DNA of 37,470 nt from Rhodospirillales bacterium (GTDB taxonomy: Bacteria > Pseudomonadota > Alphaproteobacteria > Rhodospirillales > JASLLZ01). Shown piece after piece: positions 19,556-27,644 of this stretch; the first letter of the stretch is position 1; each line of letters begins with the position of its first letter. Where the stretch lies: positions 1-37,470 of the forward strand of contig JASLZL010000099.1 of assembly GCA_030754885.1 (NCBI GenBank), read 5' to 3'. Under the pieces are notes generated by a model that did not search any database, was not told where the DNA came from, and saw only the letters and a program-made list of their open reading frames with translations. The position numbers and the translations under genes are program-made.

Positions 19556-20445
19556 GTTCCGAACATCTCCCGGGGATTAAAGGTTAAGGTCATGGTCTGC
19601 CATTGGTCATACTTATCACGCGGTAATTTGAGTGGGCTGCAACGTGGATTCAAGACCGCGCGCAATGCGCTCTCGGCCGCGGCGCGGAAAAACCCGTCGG
19701 CGCGCAGGCGACTTTGGTTTTGAATGCGAGCCTCGCGCACGGTGCCGTCAGGGTTCATCGCCACCCAAATCTCGATGATCAGGTCTTCGGCCTCCTTGGC
19801 GCCGGACGGCAGGTTCCAGCACCCGGCTATCTGCCGGCGCACCAGGTCGATCTCGCTGATGGTCACCGGGCGCGTAACGTCGTGGGATTGCGCCGGGGTG
19901 GTGAGCACGCGCCCAATCCGATCTTCGAAAGTCTCGGGCTTGGGGGCTTTCTTTTTCTCCTCGTCCTTCTTGGGCGGCGGCGGTGCACGGCGTTCCAACT
20001 TCTCGACGGTCTTCAGGACCGAGGCGAAGGGATCTGGCGGTTTGGGCTTGCGCTTAGGCTTGACGGTCGCCAACTGAGACGGCGCCTTGGGGCGGGGCTT
20101 CGGCTTGGCCACGGGTTTTGGTTTTGGTTTTGGTTTGGGTTTGGGTTTGGGTTTGGGTTTGGGTTTGGGTTCTGGCGCCGGCGCCACAACGGCCACTTCC
20201 GGCTCGGGTTCGGGCTCAGGTGGCGGCGGTGGCGGCGCTACGGCCTTGGGCGGTGGTGGCGGCGGTGGCGGCGGAGGTGCCTCGACCTTGGGCGGCTCGG
20301 GCGTCACCTTGGCCTTGGGCGGCAGCGGTGGGGGTGCATTGGTAACTTCGGCCACGGTCACCACCTCGATGATCACGGGCGTCGCGACCAAAGGCGGCGG
20401 CTTGCGCAGCTGAGGCAGGCCGACGTAACCAATCGCCATGACCAC
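19552..20445 (-). CDS. tolA: TolA (TonB-like energy transducer), 5' end irregular
   Basis: The uninterrupted frame from a GTG at 20445 gives 297 residues. TolA links inner-membrane TolQR to TolB/Pal across the periplasm. Seen: a Pro/Glu/Lys-rich spacer with a run of about ten Lys-Pro pairs (about residues 92-112), then a C-terminal TolA/TonB-type domain ([43 protein letters not shown]-like). The GTG start would cut the membrane anchor in half. The same frame upstream encodes [22 protein letters not shown], a good TolA anchor with the Ser/His pattern that contacts TolQR, but it holds no ATG, GTG or TTG. See the separate entry for 20446-20506. Downstream it is coupled to tolB by ATGA. Confidence 0.88.
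   Translation of the reverse strand: MVMAIGYVGLPQLRKPPPLVATPVIIEVVTVAEVTNAPPPLPPKAKVTPEPPKVEAPPPPPPPPPPKAVAPPPPPPEPEPEPEVAVVAPAPEPKPKPKPKPKPKPKPKPKPVAKPKPRPKAPSQLATVKPKRKPKPPDPFASVLKTVEKLERRAPPPPKKDEEKKKAPKPETFEDRIGRVLTTPAQSHDVTRPVTISEIDLVRRQIAGCWNLPSGAKEAEDLIIEIWVAMNPDGTVREARIQNQSRLRADGFFRAAAESALRAVLNPRCSPLKLPRDKYDQWQTMTLTFNPREMFGT
20113..20171 (-). repeat. Hexanucleotide tandem repeat in tolA (Lys-Pro run)
   Basis: On the plus strand three GGTTTT units are followed by about seven GGGTTT units. On the coding strand they read as AAACCN-type Lys-Pro pairs in the periplasmic spacer of TolA. Because the unit is six bases, gain or loss keeps the frame and only changes spacer length. Confidence 0.9.
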
Positions 20446-20506
20446 GACGTGAGCGGCGACGGAAAGGGCGAAGCTTTTTTGTAAAGAACCTATTTCGGCC
20501 TCTCAT
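20446..20506 (-). other. Displaced 5' end of tolA: apparent frame shift or AUA start
   Basis: An ATG at 20506 opens a frame (MRGRNRFFTKK...) that overlaps the tolR 3' end by 17 bases and reaches an A6 run (20475-20480). Removing one A would fuse it to the TolA frame as MRGRNRFFTK-SFALSVAAH, a normal TolA N-terminus. Alternatively GAGAGG, five bases, then ATA (20493-20491) overlaps the tolR TAG as ATAG and would start the TolA frame directly with a rare AUA codon. So this is either a sequencing or real indel, programmed slippage, or non-canonical initiation; sequence alone cannot decide. Confidence 0.7.
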
Positions 20507-20960
20507 TTTTTATTTTTTTGACGGCCTTGGCGCCAGGCATCTGGGCGACCAGTGCCACCTTGCGAAATCCGGCGGCGTTTATCGTCCCCATGACCTCCAT
20601 GACGCGACCATAGGAGATCGCCTTGTCGCCCCGCACGAAAATGCGAACGTCCGGATTGTTACCGGTGATGGCGGCGAGGCGTGGCGCCAGCGCCGCCAAT
20701 TCCAATTCGGTTTCCTGCAAGAAGATGGTGCCCTCGGCATTGACCGAAATGGTCAGCGGTTCATCGGCGCCGGGGATGAGGGATGCCTTGGTCTTGGGCA
20801 AGTCGACCTGGACTCCGACAGTGAGCAACGGCGCCGTCACCATGAAGATGACCAGCAAGACCAGCATCACGTCCACCATGGGGGTGACGTTAATTTCGCT
20901 CATCGGCCGCGTGCGCTGCCGCCGGGCGCCGCGCAATGAGGTCTGCATAGACGCCGCCAT
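20490..20960 (-). CDS. tolR: Proton channel subunit TolR
   Basis: This encodes 156 residues of the ExbD/TolR family. TolR forms, with TolQ, the proton channel that energises TolA. The single membrane helix lies at about 27-46 with the proton-carrying Asp in INVTPMVDVMLVLLVIFMV. The periplasmic domain follows (LTISVNAEGTIFLQE, RIFVRGDKAISYGRVMEVMG). The C-terminus ends in a basic tail (KAVKKIKNERPK). The start at 20960 is two bases after the tolQ stop, with GGAGG about 13 bases upstream; an ATG four codons later (20948) is an alternative. Its 3' end overlaps the irregular tolA 5' end. Confidence 0.96.
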   Translation of the reverse strand: MAASMQTSLRGARRQRTRPMSEINVTPMVDVMLVLLVIFMVTAPLLTVGVQVDLPKTKASLIPGADEPLTISVNAEGTIFLQETELELAALAPRLAAITGNNPDVRIFVRGDKAISYGRVMEVMGTINAAGFRKVALVAQMPGAKAVKKIKNERPK

Positions 20961-20962
20961 GG

Positions 20963-21694
20963 TTAGTCTCGATCCTCCATTTGGCGCGACAGGATGGCCG
21001 AAAACTCACTGGCGAAGGTTTCGAGCCGGCTGGCATAGCGATCCAGATCCTTAGACAGTTTGTTAAAGGCGATCACCGCCGGTATCGCCGCCAACAGCCC
21101 GAGCGCCGTGGCGAACAAAGCCTCGGCGATCCCCGGCGCGACCACGGCAAGGCTAGTGTTTTTCGTCAGGGCGATGGCCTGGAAGCTGTTCATGATCCCC
21201 CACACCGTGCCGAACAAACCGATAAACGGCGCCGTCGCCCCGGTCGAGGCGAGGAACGTCATGTAGCGCTCCACCCGTTCCATCTCGCGCGCCACGGTGA
21301 TCTGCATGACCCTGTCGATACGCTGCTCCAAGACGCCGCGCAGGTTGGATGATGAGGACTGTCCCTTGACCACCGAGCGCCGCCATTCCTGCATGGCGGC
21401 AACGAACGTGGCGGTCATGGGATCGCGCGGCTGTGTACCGATGCGGTCGAACAAATCGTCAAGCGATCCACCGGACCAAAATGAGGTTTCAAAGGCCGAC
21501 GCCCAGGCGTTGAGGCGACGCAGCCACAGGGTTTTCTCAAAGATAATCGCCCAGCACCAGATAGAGGCGATGAGAAGGATAATAATGACCGCTTTGACGA
21601 TAACATCGGCGCGCAGAAACAACGACCACACCGAGAAGTCCAACGCGGCTACCGATTCTCCGATAGTCACCGCTTCAATTACGCTGGTTTCCAT
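20963..21694 (-). CDS. tolQ: Tol-Pal system proton channel TolQ
   Basis: This encodes 243 residues of the MotA/TolQ/ExbB family. TolQ is the pentameric channel scaffold with three membrane helices: about 30-52 (VIVKAVIIILLIASIWCWAI), about 150-172 and about 182-205. The family core LASTGATAPFIGLFGTVWGIMNSF and ALFATALGLLAAIPAVIAFNKL is intact, including the Thr/Pro positions that line the proton path. It starts 12 bases after ybgC and ends two bases before tolR. The ribosome site is weak, consistent with translational coupling in this tightly packed operon. Confidence 0.97.
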   Translation of the reverse strand: METSVIEAVTIGESVAALDFSVWSLFLRADVIVKAVIIILLIASIWCWAIIFEKTLWLRRLNAWASAFETSFWSGGSLDDLFDRIGTQPRDPMTATFVAAMQEWRRSVVKGQSSSSNLRGVLEQRIDRVMQITVAREMERVERYMTFLASTGATAPFIGLFGTVWGIMNSFQAIALTKNTSLAVVAPGIAEALFATALGLLAAIPAVIAFNKLSKDLDRYASRLETFASEFSAILSRQMEDRD

Positions 21695-21706
21695 TCATTC
21701 AATCCG

Positions 21707-22129
21707 CTATTTCGTGTTGCAGCATTCAAGGAACCCTGTCCGCACGTCGGCGGGCAGGCGGGTCGGCCGTCCATCCGGGTTCATGCACACCAGGCGCAGG
21801 TTCAAGGCGACCAGGTCGGTGCCGTCGCGCCTCACCGATTGCTCGGCCGTGAGACTGCTACCACCAACCTCAACGATGTGCGTATGGACTTCCAGGTTAT
21901 CGTCCAGGCGTCCCGGCTTCATGTAATCGACCGTGCAATGGCGCACGGCGAAGGCGACGCCTTTTTCGGCCATCAATTCGGATTGGTTGACGCCCATGTC
22001 TCGCAGCATCTCGGTGCGCGCCCTCTCGGCAAACCTCAGATAGTTGGCGTAGTAGACGATGCCGCTAGCGTCCGTGTCCTCGCAATAGACGCGCAGCGGA
22101 AAGATGTGGACGCCTTGCGCGTTAACCAT
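21707..22129 (-). CDS. ybgC: Tol-Pal system-associated acyl-CoA thioesterase YbgC
   Basis: This encodes 140 residues of hot-dog-fold thioesterase. The family N-terminal motif [24 protein letters not shown] carries the catalytic Asp of the YbgC/4-hydroxybenzoyl-CoA thioesterase group. The ATG at 22129 is secured by GGAGG six bases upstream. It overlaps the ruvB stop by eight bases (ATGGTTAA). YbgC is almost always the first gene of tol-pal clusters; it hydrolyses short or medium acyl-CoA or acyl-ACP and is thought to touch phospholipid metabolism, though its Tol link is unsettled. The C-terminus ends with two cysteines (LECCNTK). Confidence 0.95.
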   Translation of the reverse strand: MVNAQGVHIFPLRVYCEDTDASGIVYYANYLRFAERARTEMLRDMGVNQSELMAEKGVAFAVRHCTVDYMKPGRLDDNLEVHTHIVEVGGSSLTAEQSVRRDGTDLVALNLRLVCMNPDGRPTRLPADVRTGFLECCNTK

Positions 22130-23168
22130 CACCGGCCTCCGCGTTGGCAATCAGATCAAGCTGGGCAGCGGCGGTCGGAGGTGCCAGACCCAGATGTTTG
22201 TAGGCCGGCTCGGTTAGCAGCCGGCCGCGCGGCGTACGCATGAGAAACCCTTGTTGGATAAGATAGGGCTCGATGACTTCCTCGATGGTGTCGCGCTGTT
22301 CCGACAGCGCCGCCGCCATGGTCTCCACCCCGACCGGCCCGCCGCCGTAGTTCTCGGCGATGCATCCCAGATAGCGGCGGTCCATGGCGTCAAGACCGCT
22401 GCTGTCCACCTCTAGGCGATTGAGCGCCACGTCGGCGGCCGCGGCGTCCACCGCCCCGCCACCATCAACAGCGGCAAAGTCGCGTACCCGCCTCAACAGG
22501 CGGCCCGCCACGCGGGGCGTGCCACGTGACCGGCGGGCGATCTCGACGGCGCCGTCGGGGGTCAACTCAAGCCCAAGGACCCGGGCGGCGCGGCGCACGA
22601 TTTGTTCAAGTTCCTCGGCCGTATAGAAGACGACGCGCAGCGGAATGCCGAAGCGTTCGCGCAGCGGCGTCGTGATCAGACCGGCACGCGTCGTGGCGCC
22701 AATCAGGGTAAACGGCGGCAGGTCGATGCGGATGGAGCGCGCCGCCGGTCCCTCGCCAATCATCAGGTCAAGCTGGAAGTCCTCCATGGCCGGATAAAGT
22801 ATTTCCTCGACGGCCGGGGCGAGGCGGTGCATTTCGTCGATGAAAAGCACGTCACTCGGCTGCAGGTTGGTAAGGATTGCTGCAAGGTCCCCGGCCTTGG
22901 CGATCACCGGGCCAGAGGTGGCGCGAAATCCGACGCCCAGTTCGCGGGCGACAATCTGAGCCAAGGTTGTCTTGCCCAATCCGGGCGGGCCATGGAAGAA
23001 GACATGGTCCAGGGCCTCACCGCGGGCGCGCGCGGCGTCAATAAAGACACGCAGGTTCTGACACAACTTCTCTTGGCCGACGAACTCCTCAAGGACAGCG
23101 GGCCGCAGCGTGGACTCGGGCGCATCGCTCTCTTCCACCTCTGGCGCCACGACCCGGTCCTTGCTCAT
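22122..23168 (-). CDS. ruvB: Holliday junction branch migration helicase RuvB
   Basis: This encodes 348 residues. RuvB is the AAA+ motor that, loaded by RuvA, drives branch migration of Holliday junctions. Motifs: [20 protein letters not shown] near the N-terminus, Walker [13 protein letters not shown], Walker [10 protein letters not shown], sensor 1 [18 protein letters not shown] with the Arg finger region, and a C-terminal winged helix ([17 protein letters not shown]). The ATG overlaps the ruvA stop as ATGA (23165-23168). The gene continues into ybgC, so recombination and Tol-Pal genes share a transcript, a known alphaproteobacterial arrangement. Confidence 0.98.
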   Translation of the reverse strand: MSKDRVVAPEVEESDAPESTLRPAVLEEFVGQEKLCQNLRVFIDAARARGEALDHVFFHGPPGLGKTTLAQIVARELGVGFRATSGPVIAKAGDLAAILTNLQPSDVLFIDEMHRLAPAVEEILYPAMEDFQLDLMIGEGPAARSIRIDLPPFTLIGATTRAGLITTPLRERFGIPLRVVFYTAEELEQIVRRAARVLGLELTPDGAVEIARRSRGTPRVAGRLLRRVRDFAAVDGGGAVDAAAADVALNRLEVDSSGLDAMDRRYLGCIAENYGGGPVGVETMAAALSEQRDTIEEVIEPYLIQQGFLMRTPRGRLLTEPAYKHLGLAPPTAAAQLDLIANAEAGDG

Positions 23169-23773
23169 GGGGAATGCTCTTTCGGCGCCAGTTCCGCCAA
23201 GCCGGCCCGGATCAGCGCCTCGACATCGGCCGCCGATCCCAACCGTCCCGCCGCGTGAGCCACCGCCGCATAGGATTCGGATGCGCCGTAGCCCAAGTTG
23301 ACCAGGGCCGAAACGGCGTCAGTGGCAGTGACACCGGCCGCATCACCCGCCACCGCCGCCGGGCCAAGGGCAATGTCGCCCACCTTGTCTTTCAGTTCGC
23401 TTAAAATTCGGACCGCCAGCTTGCTCCCCACCCCGGTGGCCTGGGTCAGCGCCGCCCGGTCGCCCGCCGCGATGGCGGGCATCAATTGGTCGGGGGTGAG
23501 CACGGTGAGGATGGCCAGCGCCACCTTTGAGCCGACGCCCTGCACGGTCATCAAGATGCGGAACCAGTCGCGCTCCACCGCATCGGTGAATCCATAGAGG
23601 TGGATGTGGTCCTCGCGCACATGGGTCTCGATTTCCAGGGTGGCCATTTCACCTGTTGCCAAACGGTCCAGCGTGCTGCCCGAACCAAAGACCAGATAGC
23701 CGACGCCGCCAACATCAATCACCACCCAGCCCTCGCCCAGGGAATCGACAAGGCCGGTAAGCTTGGCGATCAC
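23165..23773 (-). CDS. ruvA: Holliday junction branch migration protein RuvA
   Basis: This encodes 202 residues from a GTG at 23773, set by GGAGG seven bases upstream and by the family N-terminus [25 protein letters not shown]. RuvA tetramers hold the four-way junction flat and recruit RuvB. Domain I is the OB fold, domain II carries two helix-hairpin-helix units ([38 protein letters not shown]), and the small RuvB-binding domain III is at the C-terminus ([19 protein letters not shown]). GTGA overlap with ruvC upstream and ATGA overlap with ruvB downstream. Confidence 0.97.
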   Translation of the reverse strand: MIAKLTGLVDSLGEGWVVIDVGGVGYLVFGSGSTLDRLATGEMATLEIETHVREDHIHLYGFTDAVERDWFRILMTVQGVGSKVALAILTVLTPDQLMPAIAAGDRAALTQATGVGSKLAVRILSELKDKVGDIALGPAAVAGDAAGVTATDAVSALVNLGYGASESYAAVAHAAGRLGSAADVEALIRAGLAELAPKEHSP

Positions 23774-24273
23774 GATGCCGCCTCCATGTCCGCAAGCCGG
23801 GTCTGGGTGGAGCGGTGATGGGCGTGACAAATGGCGACGGCCAGGGCATCGGCCGCGTCAGCACCGGCGATGGCGCAACCGGGCAGCAAGATATTCACCA
23901 TGGCCTGAATCTGCTGCTTAGCGGCATGCCCGGTCCCGACCACCGTTTTCTTGATCAGGTTGGGCGAATACTCCGCCACCACCAAGCCGGCGCGGGCGAC
24001 GGCAACCAAGACGACGCCCCGCGCCTGACCAAGCTTGAGGGTGGACATCGGGTTACGGTTGACGAAGGTCTCCTCGACGGCGGCCTCGTCGGGGCGGTAT
24101 CGCTCTATGACGCCCGCCAGGCCGTCGTATATCTGGACCAGACGTTCGGCCAGGCCAAGGCCGCCGTCGGCGTCGACACAACCGTTGGCCACGTGGCTGA
24201 GCCGGTTGTCCTCGCAGACGATTACGCCCCAGCCGGTGCGGCGCAACCCCGGGTCCAAGCCAAGAAGCATCAT
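23770..24273 (-). CDS. ruvC: Crossover junction endodeoxyribonuclease RuvC
   Basis: This encodes 167 residues. RuvC resolves Holliday junctions with paired nicks. The RNase H-like active site is visible: Asp7 in [12 protein letters not shown], Glu in [12 protein letters not shown] (about 67), and the closing acidic pair in [13 protein letters not shown]. Two adjacent ATGs (24273, 24270) could start it; the second matches the family N-terminus more closely. The start lies four bases after the yebC stop, and the stop overlaps ruvA. Confidence 0.97.
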   Translation of the reverse strand: MMLLGLDPGLRRTGWGVIVCEDNRLSHVANGCVDADGGLGLAERLVQIYDGLAGVIERYRPDEAAVEETFVNRNPMSTLKLGQARGVVLVAVARAGLVVAEYSPNLIKKTVVGTGHAAKQQIQAMVNILLPGCAIAGADAADALAVAICHAHHRSTQTRLADMEAAS

Positions 24274-24277
24274 GATG

Positions 24278-25027
24278 TCACGCGCCCAGCCGTTCCAAGA
24301 TTTCGTCGGCGACCTCGAAATTCGTCGCCACCCGTTGCACATCGTCGTTGTCGTCCAACGCCTCCAACAGCTTGAAAAGCGTTTCCGCGTCTTTTTCGCC
24401 AACCGGAATGGCACTGCCGGGCTTCCAGTCCAGGCGCGCCGCCTCGGGCGCGCCGAACTGGGCCTCCAAAGCGTCACGCACAGCGCTCAGGTCATCGGGC
24501 GCGCAAGTGATTTCATGGCCTTCATCGTTCGATTCCACGTCGTTCGCTCCGGCTTCCAGGGCAGCTTCGAACATGGCGTCGGGGCTTGTCGCGGCGGCGG
24601 CGAATTGGACCCGTCCGACACGCTCAAAAAGGAAGCTGACGTTGCCGCTATCGCCCAGGTTGCCGCCGTTCTTGTTGAACAGCGTGCGCATCTCGGATGC
24701 CGTGCGGTTGCGGTTGTCGGTCAACGTCTCGACGATCAGGGCGACACCGCCCGGGCCGTAACCCTCGTAGCGGATTTCCTCGAAGTTGGTGTCGTCGTCA
24801 CCGCCGGCGCCGCGTTTGATGGCGCGCTCAATGTTGTCCTTGGGCATGTTGGCGGTCTTTGCCGCAGCAATCGCCGAGCGCAGGCGTGGATTCATATCGG
24901 GATCGGGAAGCCCCGACTTGGCGGCCACGGTCAACTCGCGGATCAGGCGCGAAAATATTTTGGCGCGCTTGGCGTCCTGCGCGCCCTTGCGGTACATGAT
25001 ATTCTTGAATTGTGAATGGCCGGCCAT
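24278..25027 (-). CDS. yebC: YebC/PmpR family transcriptional or translational regulator
   Basis: This encodes 249 residues, the standard family length, starting with the diagnostic [21 protein letters not shown]. Other hallmarks are [43 protein letters not shown] and [21 protein letters not shown]. Members have been described as DNA-binding regulators and, in newer work on related proteins, as ribosome-associated factors easing proline-rich translation. The gene heads the ruvCAB-ybgC-tol operon, an old and widespread linkage. TolA and other proteins encoded here are very Pro-rich, which is suggestive only. Confidence 0.96.
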   Translation of the reverse strand: MAGHSQFKNIMYRKGAQDAKRAKIFSRLIRELTVAAKSGLPDPDMNPRLRSAIAAAKTANMPKDNIERAIKRGAGGDDDTNFEEIRYEGYGPGGVALIVETLTDNRNRTASEMRTLFNKNGGNLGDSGNVSFLFERVGRVQFAAAATSPDAMFEAALEAGANDVESNDEGHEITCAPDDLSAVRDALEAQFGAPEAARLDWKPGSAIPVGEKDAETLFKLLEALDDNDDVQRVATNFEVADEILERLGA

Positions 25028-25073
25028 ATGTGATTCCCGCTCTCAACCGAAATCCTGTGGGGCATCAGCCCCG

Positions 25074-25079
25074 ACTATA
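25074..25079 (-). promoter_or_regulatory. Possible -10 element for the yebC-ruv-tol operon
   Basis: The minus strand has TATAGT preceded by ATATATGG, about 47 bases upstream of the yebC ATG. No good -35 is found at 16-18 bases. A short GGGGC-TGAT-GCCCC hairpin lies between this site and the gene. Called on the -10 match and on position in the only sizeable gap upstream of the operon. Confidence 0.3.
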
Positions 25080-25164
25080 CCATATATTGTGTGGAGCCTG
25101 AGCAATACCCCATAGTCGCTAACAGAGCAATATGGCAAGATTGGGGCACCGGCGGGGCGGACGA

Positions 25165-25977
25165 TCACTCCGGCCAGGTTTCGGCTAGGTGGCCGCCGGT
25201 TCTGAGCGGTGCCACGTGGCGCGCCAGGCCGGTCTCGTCGTCGGTCTCCAAAAAGACGGCGCACAGCGTCGCCTCGCCGGTCGCCGGTTCCAGGCGCCCG
25301 GGACTGTCTTCTTCCAAGAAGCGCCCGATGGCGGCCTCCTTCTTCATGCCGATGACCGAATCGTAATCGCCGCACATGCCAAGATCGGTCTGGTAGGCGG
25401 TGCCGCCGGGCAGGATTCGCGTATCCGCCGTCGGCACGTGGGTATGGGTGCCGGTGACCATGGAGACACGGCCGTCGAGAAACTGTCCCATGGCCGCCTT
25501 CTCGCTGGTCGTCTCAGCGTGGACGTCGACCAAGATGCAGTGCACGGTGTCGCCCAGGCGGTGATCGGCGAGTGCCGCTTCGACCGCCTTAAACGGATCG
25601 TCCAACGGATCCATGTAAAGCCGGCCCATGGGATGAATGACCACAATCCGGCGGCCGCCCGGCGCGTCGAAAACGCCGACGCCCCGACCCGGCGTGCCGG
25701 CGGGATAGTTCATCGGCCTTAAGAGCCGGGGGTCGCCGTCGATGTAATCAATGATCTCGCGCCGGTCCCAGACGTGGTTGCCGGTGGTGATGACGTCGGT
25801 TCCGGCGTCGTAGAACTCTTGGCAGATCTTAGGCGTGATGCCGAAGCCGTGGGCCGCGTTCTCGCCATTGACGACGACGAAATCAAGGTCCAGCCGGTCG
25901 CGCAACCGGGGCAGGTTTTCTTTGATCACGGTGCGTCCGGCCCGGCCCACCACGTCGCCGCAAAACAACACTCTCAT
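25165..25977 (-). CDS. YmdB-family metallophosphoesterase (TIGR00282 type)
   Basis: This encodes 270 residues from the ATG at 25977, where the family N-terminus MRVLFCGDVVGRAGR begins. The metallophosphoesterase ligands are all visible: GDVVG, NGENAAHGFG, TTGNHVWD, DVHAETTSEK and GTHTHVPTAD. Characterised relatives (YmdB of Bacillus subtilis) cleave cyclic nucleotide phosphodiester bonds and affect biofilm and sporulation decisions; the role in alphaproteobacteria is not established. It lies 38 bases after the 5-formyl-THF cyclo-ligase gene, at the end of the zapA-6S RNA unit. Confidence 0.93.
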   Translation of the reverse strand: MRVLFCGDVVGRAGRTVIKENLPRLRDRLDLDFVVVNGENAAHGFGITPKICQEFYDAGTDVITTGNHVWDRREIIDYIDGDPRLLRPMNYPAGTPGRGVGVFDAPGGRRIVVIHPMGRLYMDPLDDPFKAVEAALADHRLGDTVHCILVDVHAETTSEKAAMGQFLDGRVSMVTGTHTHVPTADTRILPGGTAYQTDLGMCGDYDSVIGMKKEAAIGRFLEEDSPGRLEPATGEATLCAVFLETDDETGLARHVAPLRTGGHLAETWPE

Positions 25978-26015
25978 GACGGGGGGACTTTCATGATGGG
26001 GGTCCGGCTTCCTGG

Positions 26016-26621
26016 TCAATCGGCGGCGATTTGGATCGCACCCTTTTCGGTGACGATCCAGTCCAGCCGTTGGTCGTGGTCCTCGTCGGGGACCCGGTCC
26101 ACCTGTTGGGCGGAAAACGCGATGCCAACGGCAAGCACGCGCCCGGCCCGGCGCAGGGCGGCCAAGGTGTAATCATAGTAGCCCGCCCCGTGACCCAACC
26201 GGGTGCCCCGGTCATCGAAGCACAGGAGCGGCGCCAACACCACCTGGGGCGTAACCCGGGGCGCCGACGACGGCGGCTCAAGGAGACCGAAGCCGGCGGG
26301 CTCCAACGCCGTTCGCGGATGCCAGCGACGGAAGTGGAGCGCCCGGCCGCGCCCGACAACCACCGGCAGGGCACAGTCGAACCCTCGCTTGTGCAGGTGG
26401 CGGAGCAGCGGGCGGGGGTCCATTTCGGACTTCACGGGCCAATAGCCGGCAACCGCCCGCCAGTCCGCGTCAGGCACCGAAGGCACCCCCATGGCCACCC
26501 GGGCGGCCAGGAATTGGGCCTTGAGCGCGTCCCCGGCATCTCCGCCAAGCGCTTTGGCTGCGGCACGGCGCCGGGCACGCGCGATAGTGCGAAGGCGCTC
26601 CTTTTCATCGTCGGCGGACAT
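26016..26621 (-). CDS. 5-formyltetrahydrofolate cyclo-ligase
   Basis: This encodes 201 residues from the ATG at 26621. The enzyme uses ATP to convert 5-formyl-THF to 5,10-methenyl-THF. The N-terminal basic helix (KERLRTIARARRRAAAKAL), the substrate strand AGYWPVKSEMDPRPLLRHL and the ATP-site motif RLGHGAGYYDYTLAAL are seen; the usual GYYDR is GYYDY here, a small deviation. The weak ribosome site suggests readthrough from upstream. The gene follows the 6S RNA, the same arrangement as ygfA behind ssrS in Escherichia coli and many proteobacteria. Confidence 0.93.
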   Translation of the reverse strand: MSADDEKERLRTIARARRRAAAKALGGDAGDALKAQFLAARVAMGVPSVPDADWRAVAGYWPVKSEMDPRPLLRHLHKRGFDCALPVVVGRGRALHFRRWHPRTALEPAGFGLLEPPSSAPRVTPQVVLAPLLCFDDRGTRLGHGAGYYDYTLAALRRAGRVLAVGIAFSAQQVDRVPDEDHDQRLDWIVTEKGAIQIAAD

Positions 26622-26672
26622 GGGGCGGGAAACTTTCCGGAGGCGGCAAGGCGCCGCGGCACGTGGTGGAAG

Positions 26673-26845
26673 AAAAATGAGGCGGCGCCGCGAAAGCCGT
26701 TGGCTCGTTGTTCCTCTGTGGCCTGCGTGTGCAGGTGGGCACCATATACCGAGCCCACGAGCTCGGCAGGGACAGTTCCCTATAGAAGGATATTGGCCCC
26801 AGGGATTTAATGAACCTGACAAACCCCGCAGCGTTCGCCTCAGGC
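26673..26845 (-). ncRNA. ssrS: 6S RNA
   Basis: 6S RNA mimics an open promoter and binds sigma-70 RNA polymerase in stationary phase. Between zapA and the cyclo-ligase, its standard place, the minus strand forms a long closing stem: TGAGGCG (26842-26836) pairs perfectly with CGCCTCA (26684-26678), and CGCTGCG (26833-26827) pairs with CGCGGCG (26692-26686) with one G-U. A run of T (26677-26673) follows as in a terminator. Inside, TCCCTGGGGCCAATATCC resembles the conserved 5' side of the central bubble (CCCUGAGCCGAUAUUU in E. coli). The ends are estimates to within a few bases, and the RNA is probably processed from a zapA transcript. Confidence 0.88.
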
Positions 26846-26851
26846 GAGAGT

Positions 26852-27181
26852 CTACGATTGTTCGAGGCGTTGAGCAATATTTTCGATACGTTCGGCCAGA
26901 GTATCGATATTGGCGATCAGTGCCTCTTCGTCGCGCAGACTGTCTGAATCGTCCGGTCCATCCAATCCGTCGAGCCGGGTGGCGGCATCCGAAAGCTCGT
27001 CGGCAACCAACAGACTGGCCATGACCAGCAAGCGGTCGTCGCCGACCTGGCCAACCGCCGCCGCCAGCTCGCCGACCCGCTTGTCCACATAGTCGGCCAG
27101 CCGCGTCAGGTTGGCTTCCTGTCCGTCATCGCAGGCAATCTGATAGATGCGGCCATTGATGGTGACCGAGACGTGGGCCAA
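26852..27181 (-). CDS. zapA: Cell division protein ZapA
   Basis: This encodes 109 residues. ZapA binds FtsZ and cross-links its filaments in the division ring. The N-terminal beta-strand region VSVTINGRIYQIACDDGQE is typical, followed by LTRLADYVDKRVGELAAAVG and a coiled-coil dimerisation helix (LIANIDTLAERIENIAQRLE). The start is TTG at 27181, supported by GGAAGGA eight bases upstream and by a five-base gap to the DUF4164 gene. The 6S RNA begins within about ten bases of the stop. Confidence 0.94.
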   Translation of the reverse strand: MAHVSVTINGRIYQIACDDGQEANLTRLADYVDKRVGELAAAVGQVGDDRLLVMASLLVADELSDAATRLDGLDGPDDSDSLRDEEALIANIDTLAERIENIAQRLEQS

Positions 27182-27186
27182 GAGGC

Positions 27187-27435
27187 TTATCCTTCCAGGA
27201 TCGTCTTAAGACGGCCGATGGCGGAATCCAAACGGCCGGAGACGGCCCGGTTAAGTGTCTTCAGTTCGGCGTTCTCCGCCTCGGCCGCCGATAACGTATG
27301 AGCAAGCGCCGCATCGCTCTCACCCGATTTTAGGTCCTGAGCCTCAAGCGCCGCTTCAAGCCGCGTCACGGCCTGTTCCAGGCGTTCGCGGGGCCGTTCC
27401 AGGCCTCCTTGATCCTGGGAGTTTGCGGTTGCCAC
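27187..27435 (-). CDS. DUF4164-like coiled-coil protein upstream of zapA
   Basis: This encodes 82 residues from a GTG at 27435 with AAGGAG eight bases upstream; longer frames to 27489 lack such support. The protein is almost wholly helical: RLEQAVTRLEAALEAQ, then LSAAEAENAELKTLNRAVSG and a final LDSAIGRLKTIL, matching the small coiled-coil DUF4164 proteins found before zapA in alphaproteobacteria. It may assist ZapA or the Z ring, inferred only from linkage. There is no signal peptide, so it should be cytoplasmic. Confidence 0.85.
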   Translation of the reverse strand: MATANSQDQGGLERPRERLEQAVTRLEAALEAQDLKSGESDAALAHTLSAAEAENAELKTLNRAVSGRLDSAIGRLKTILEG

Positions 27436-27459
27436 CCTATCGTCTCCTTGTTCCCTTGT

Positions 27460-27489
27460 AAGATAGGACTCGTGCCCGGAACCCGTCAA
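27460..27489 (-). promoter_or_regulatory. Candidate promoter of the zapA-6S RNA unit
   Basis: On the minus strand TTGACG (27489-27484), 18 bases and TATCTT (27465-27460) lie 25 bases upstream of the DUF4164 GTG. A near copy of the same -35 region (TTGACGGGAACC) occurs on the plus strand at 27537, facing gap, but its -10 is poor. Confidence 0.4.
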
Positions 27490-27644
27490 CCATTAGCCGT
27501 CCCGACCGCCTTTCCCCAGTAGCCTAGAAAACGGCATTGACGGGAACCGACAATCTGTCAATCTTGGCCCCGCCAGGACGGCGCAACATCCCAAGTCGCC
27601 CTGGTGGAAGCAAGGGTTTCTTATCATCGTAGACGGAGGTCGGA

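Noticed and set aside
20475-20481. Classic -1 slippery heptamer A AAA AAG in the tolA 5' region
   Set aside because: The heptamer is present in the ATG frame, but a -1 slip does not lead into the TolA frame; +1 (or -2, or loss of one A) is needed, so dnaX-type frameshifting does not explain it.
19714-20484. Long Gly/Arg-rich plus-strand frames opposite tolA
   Set aside because: They are mirror images of the Lys-Pro repeat and Pro-rich spacer of tolA, with repetitive low-complexity translation.
25056-25074. GGGGC-ATCA-GCCCC hairpin upstream of yebC as a terminator
   Set aside because: It has only a five-pair stem and no T run on either strand.
27537-27565. Promoter for gap (TTGACG, 17 bases, AATCTT)
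   Set aside because: The -35 is fair but the -10 is too poor to list as a feature.
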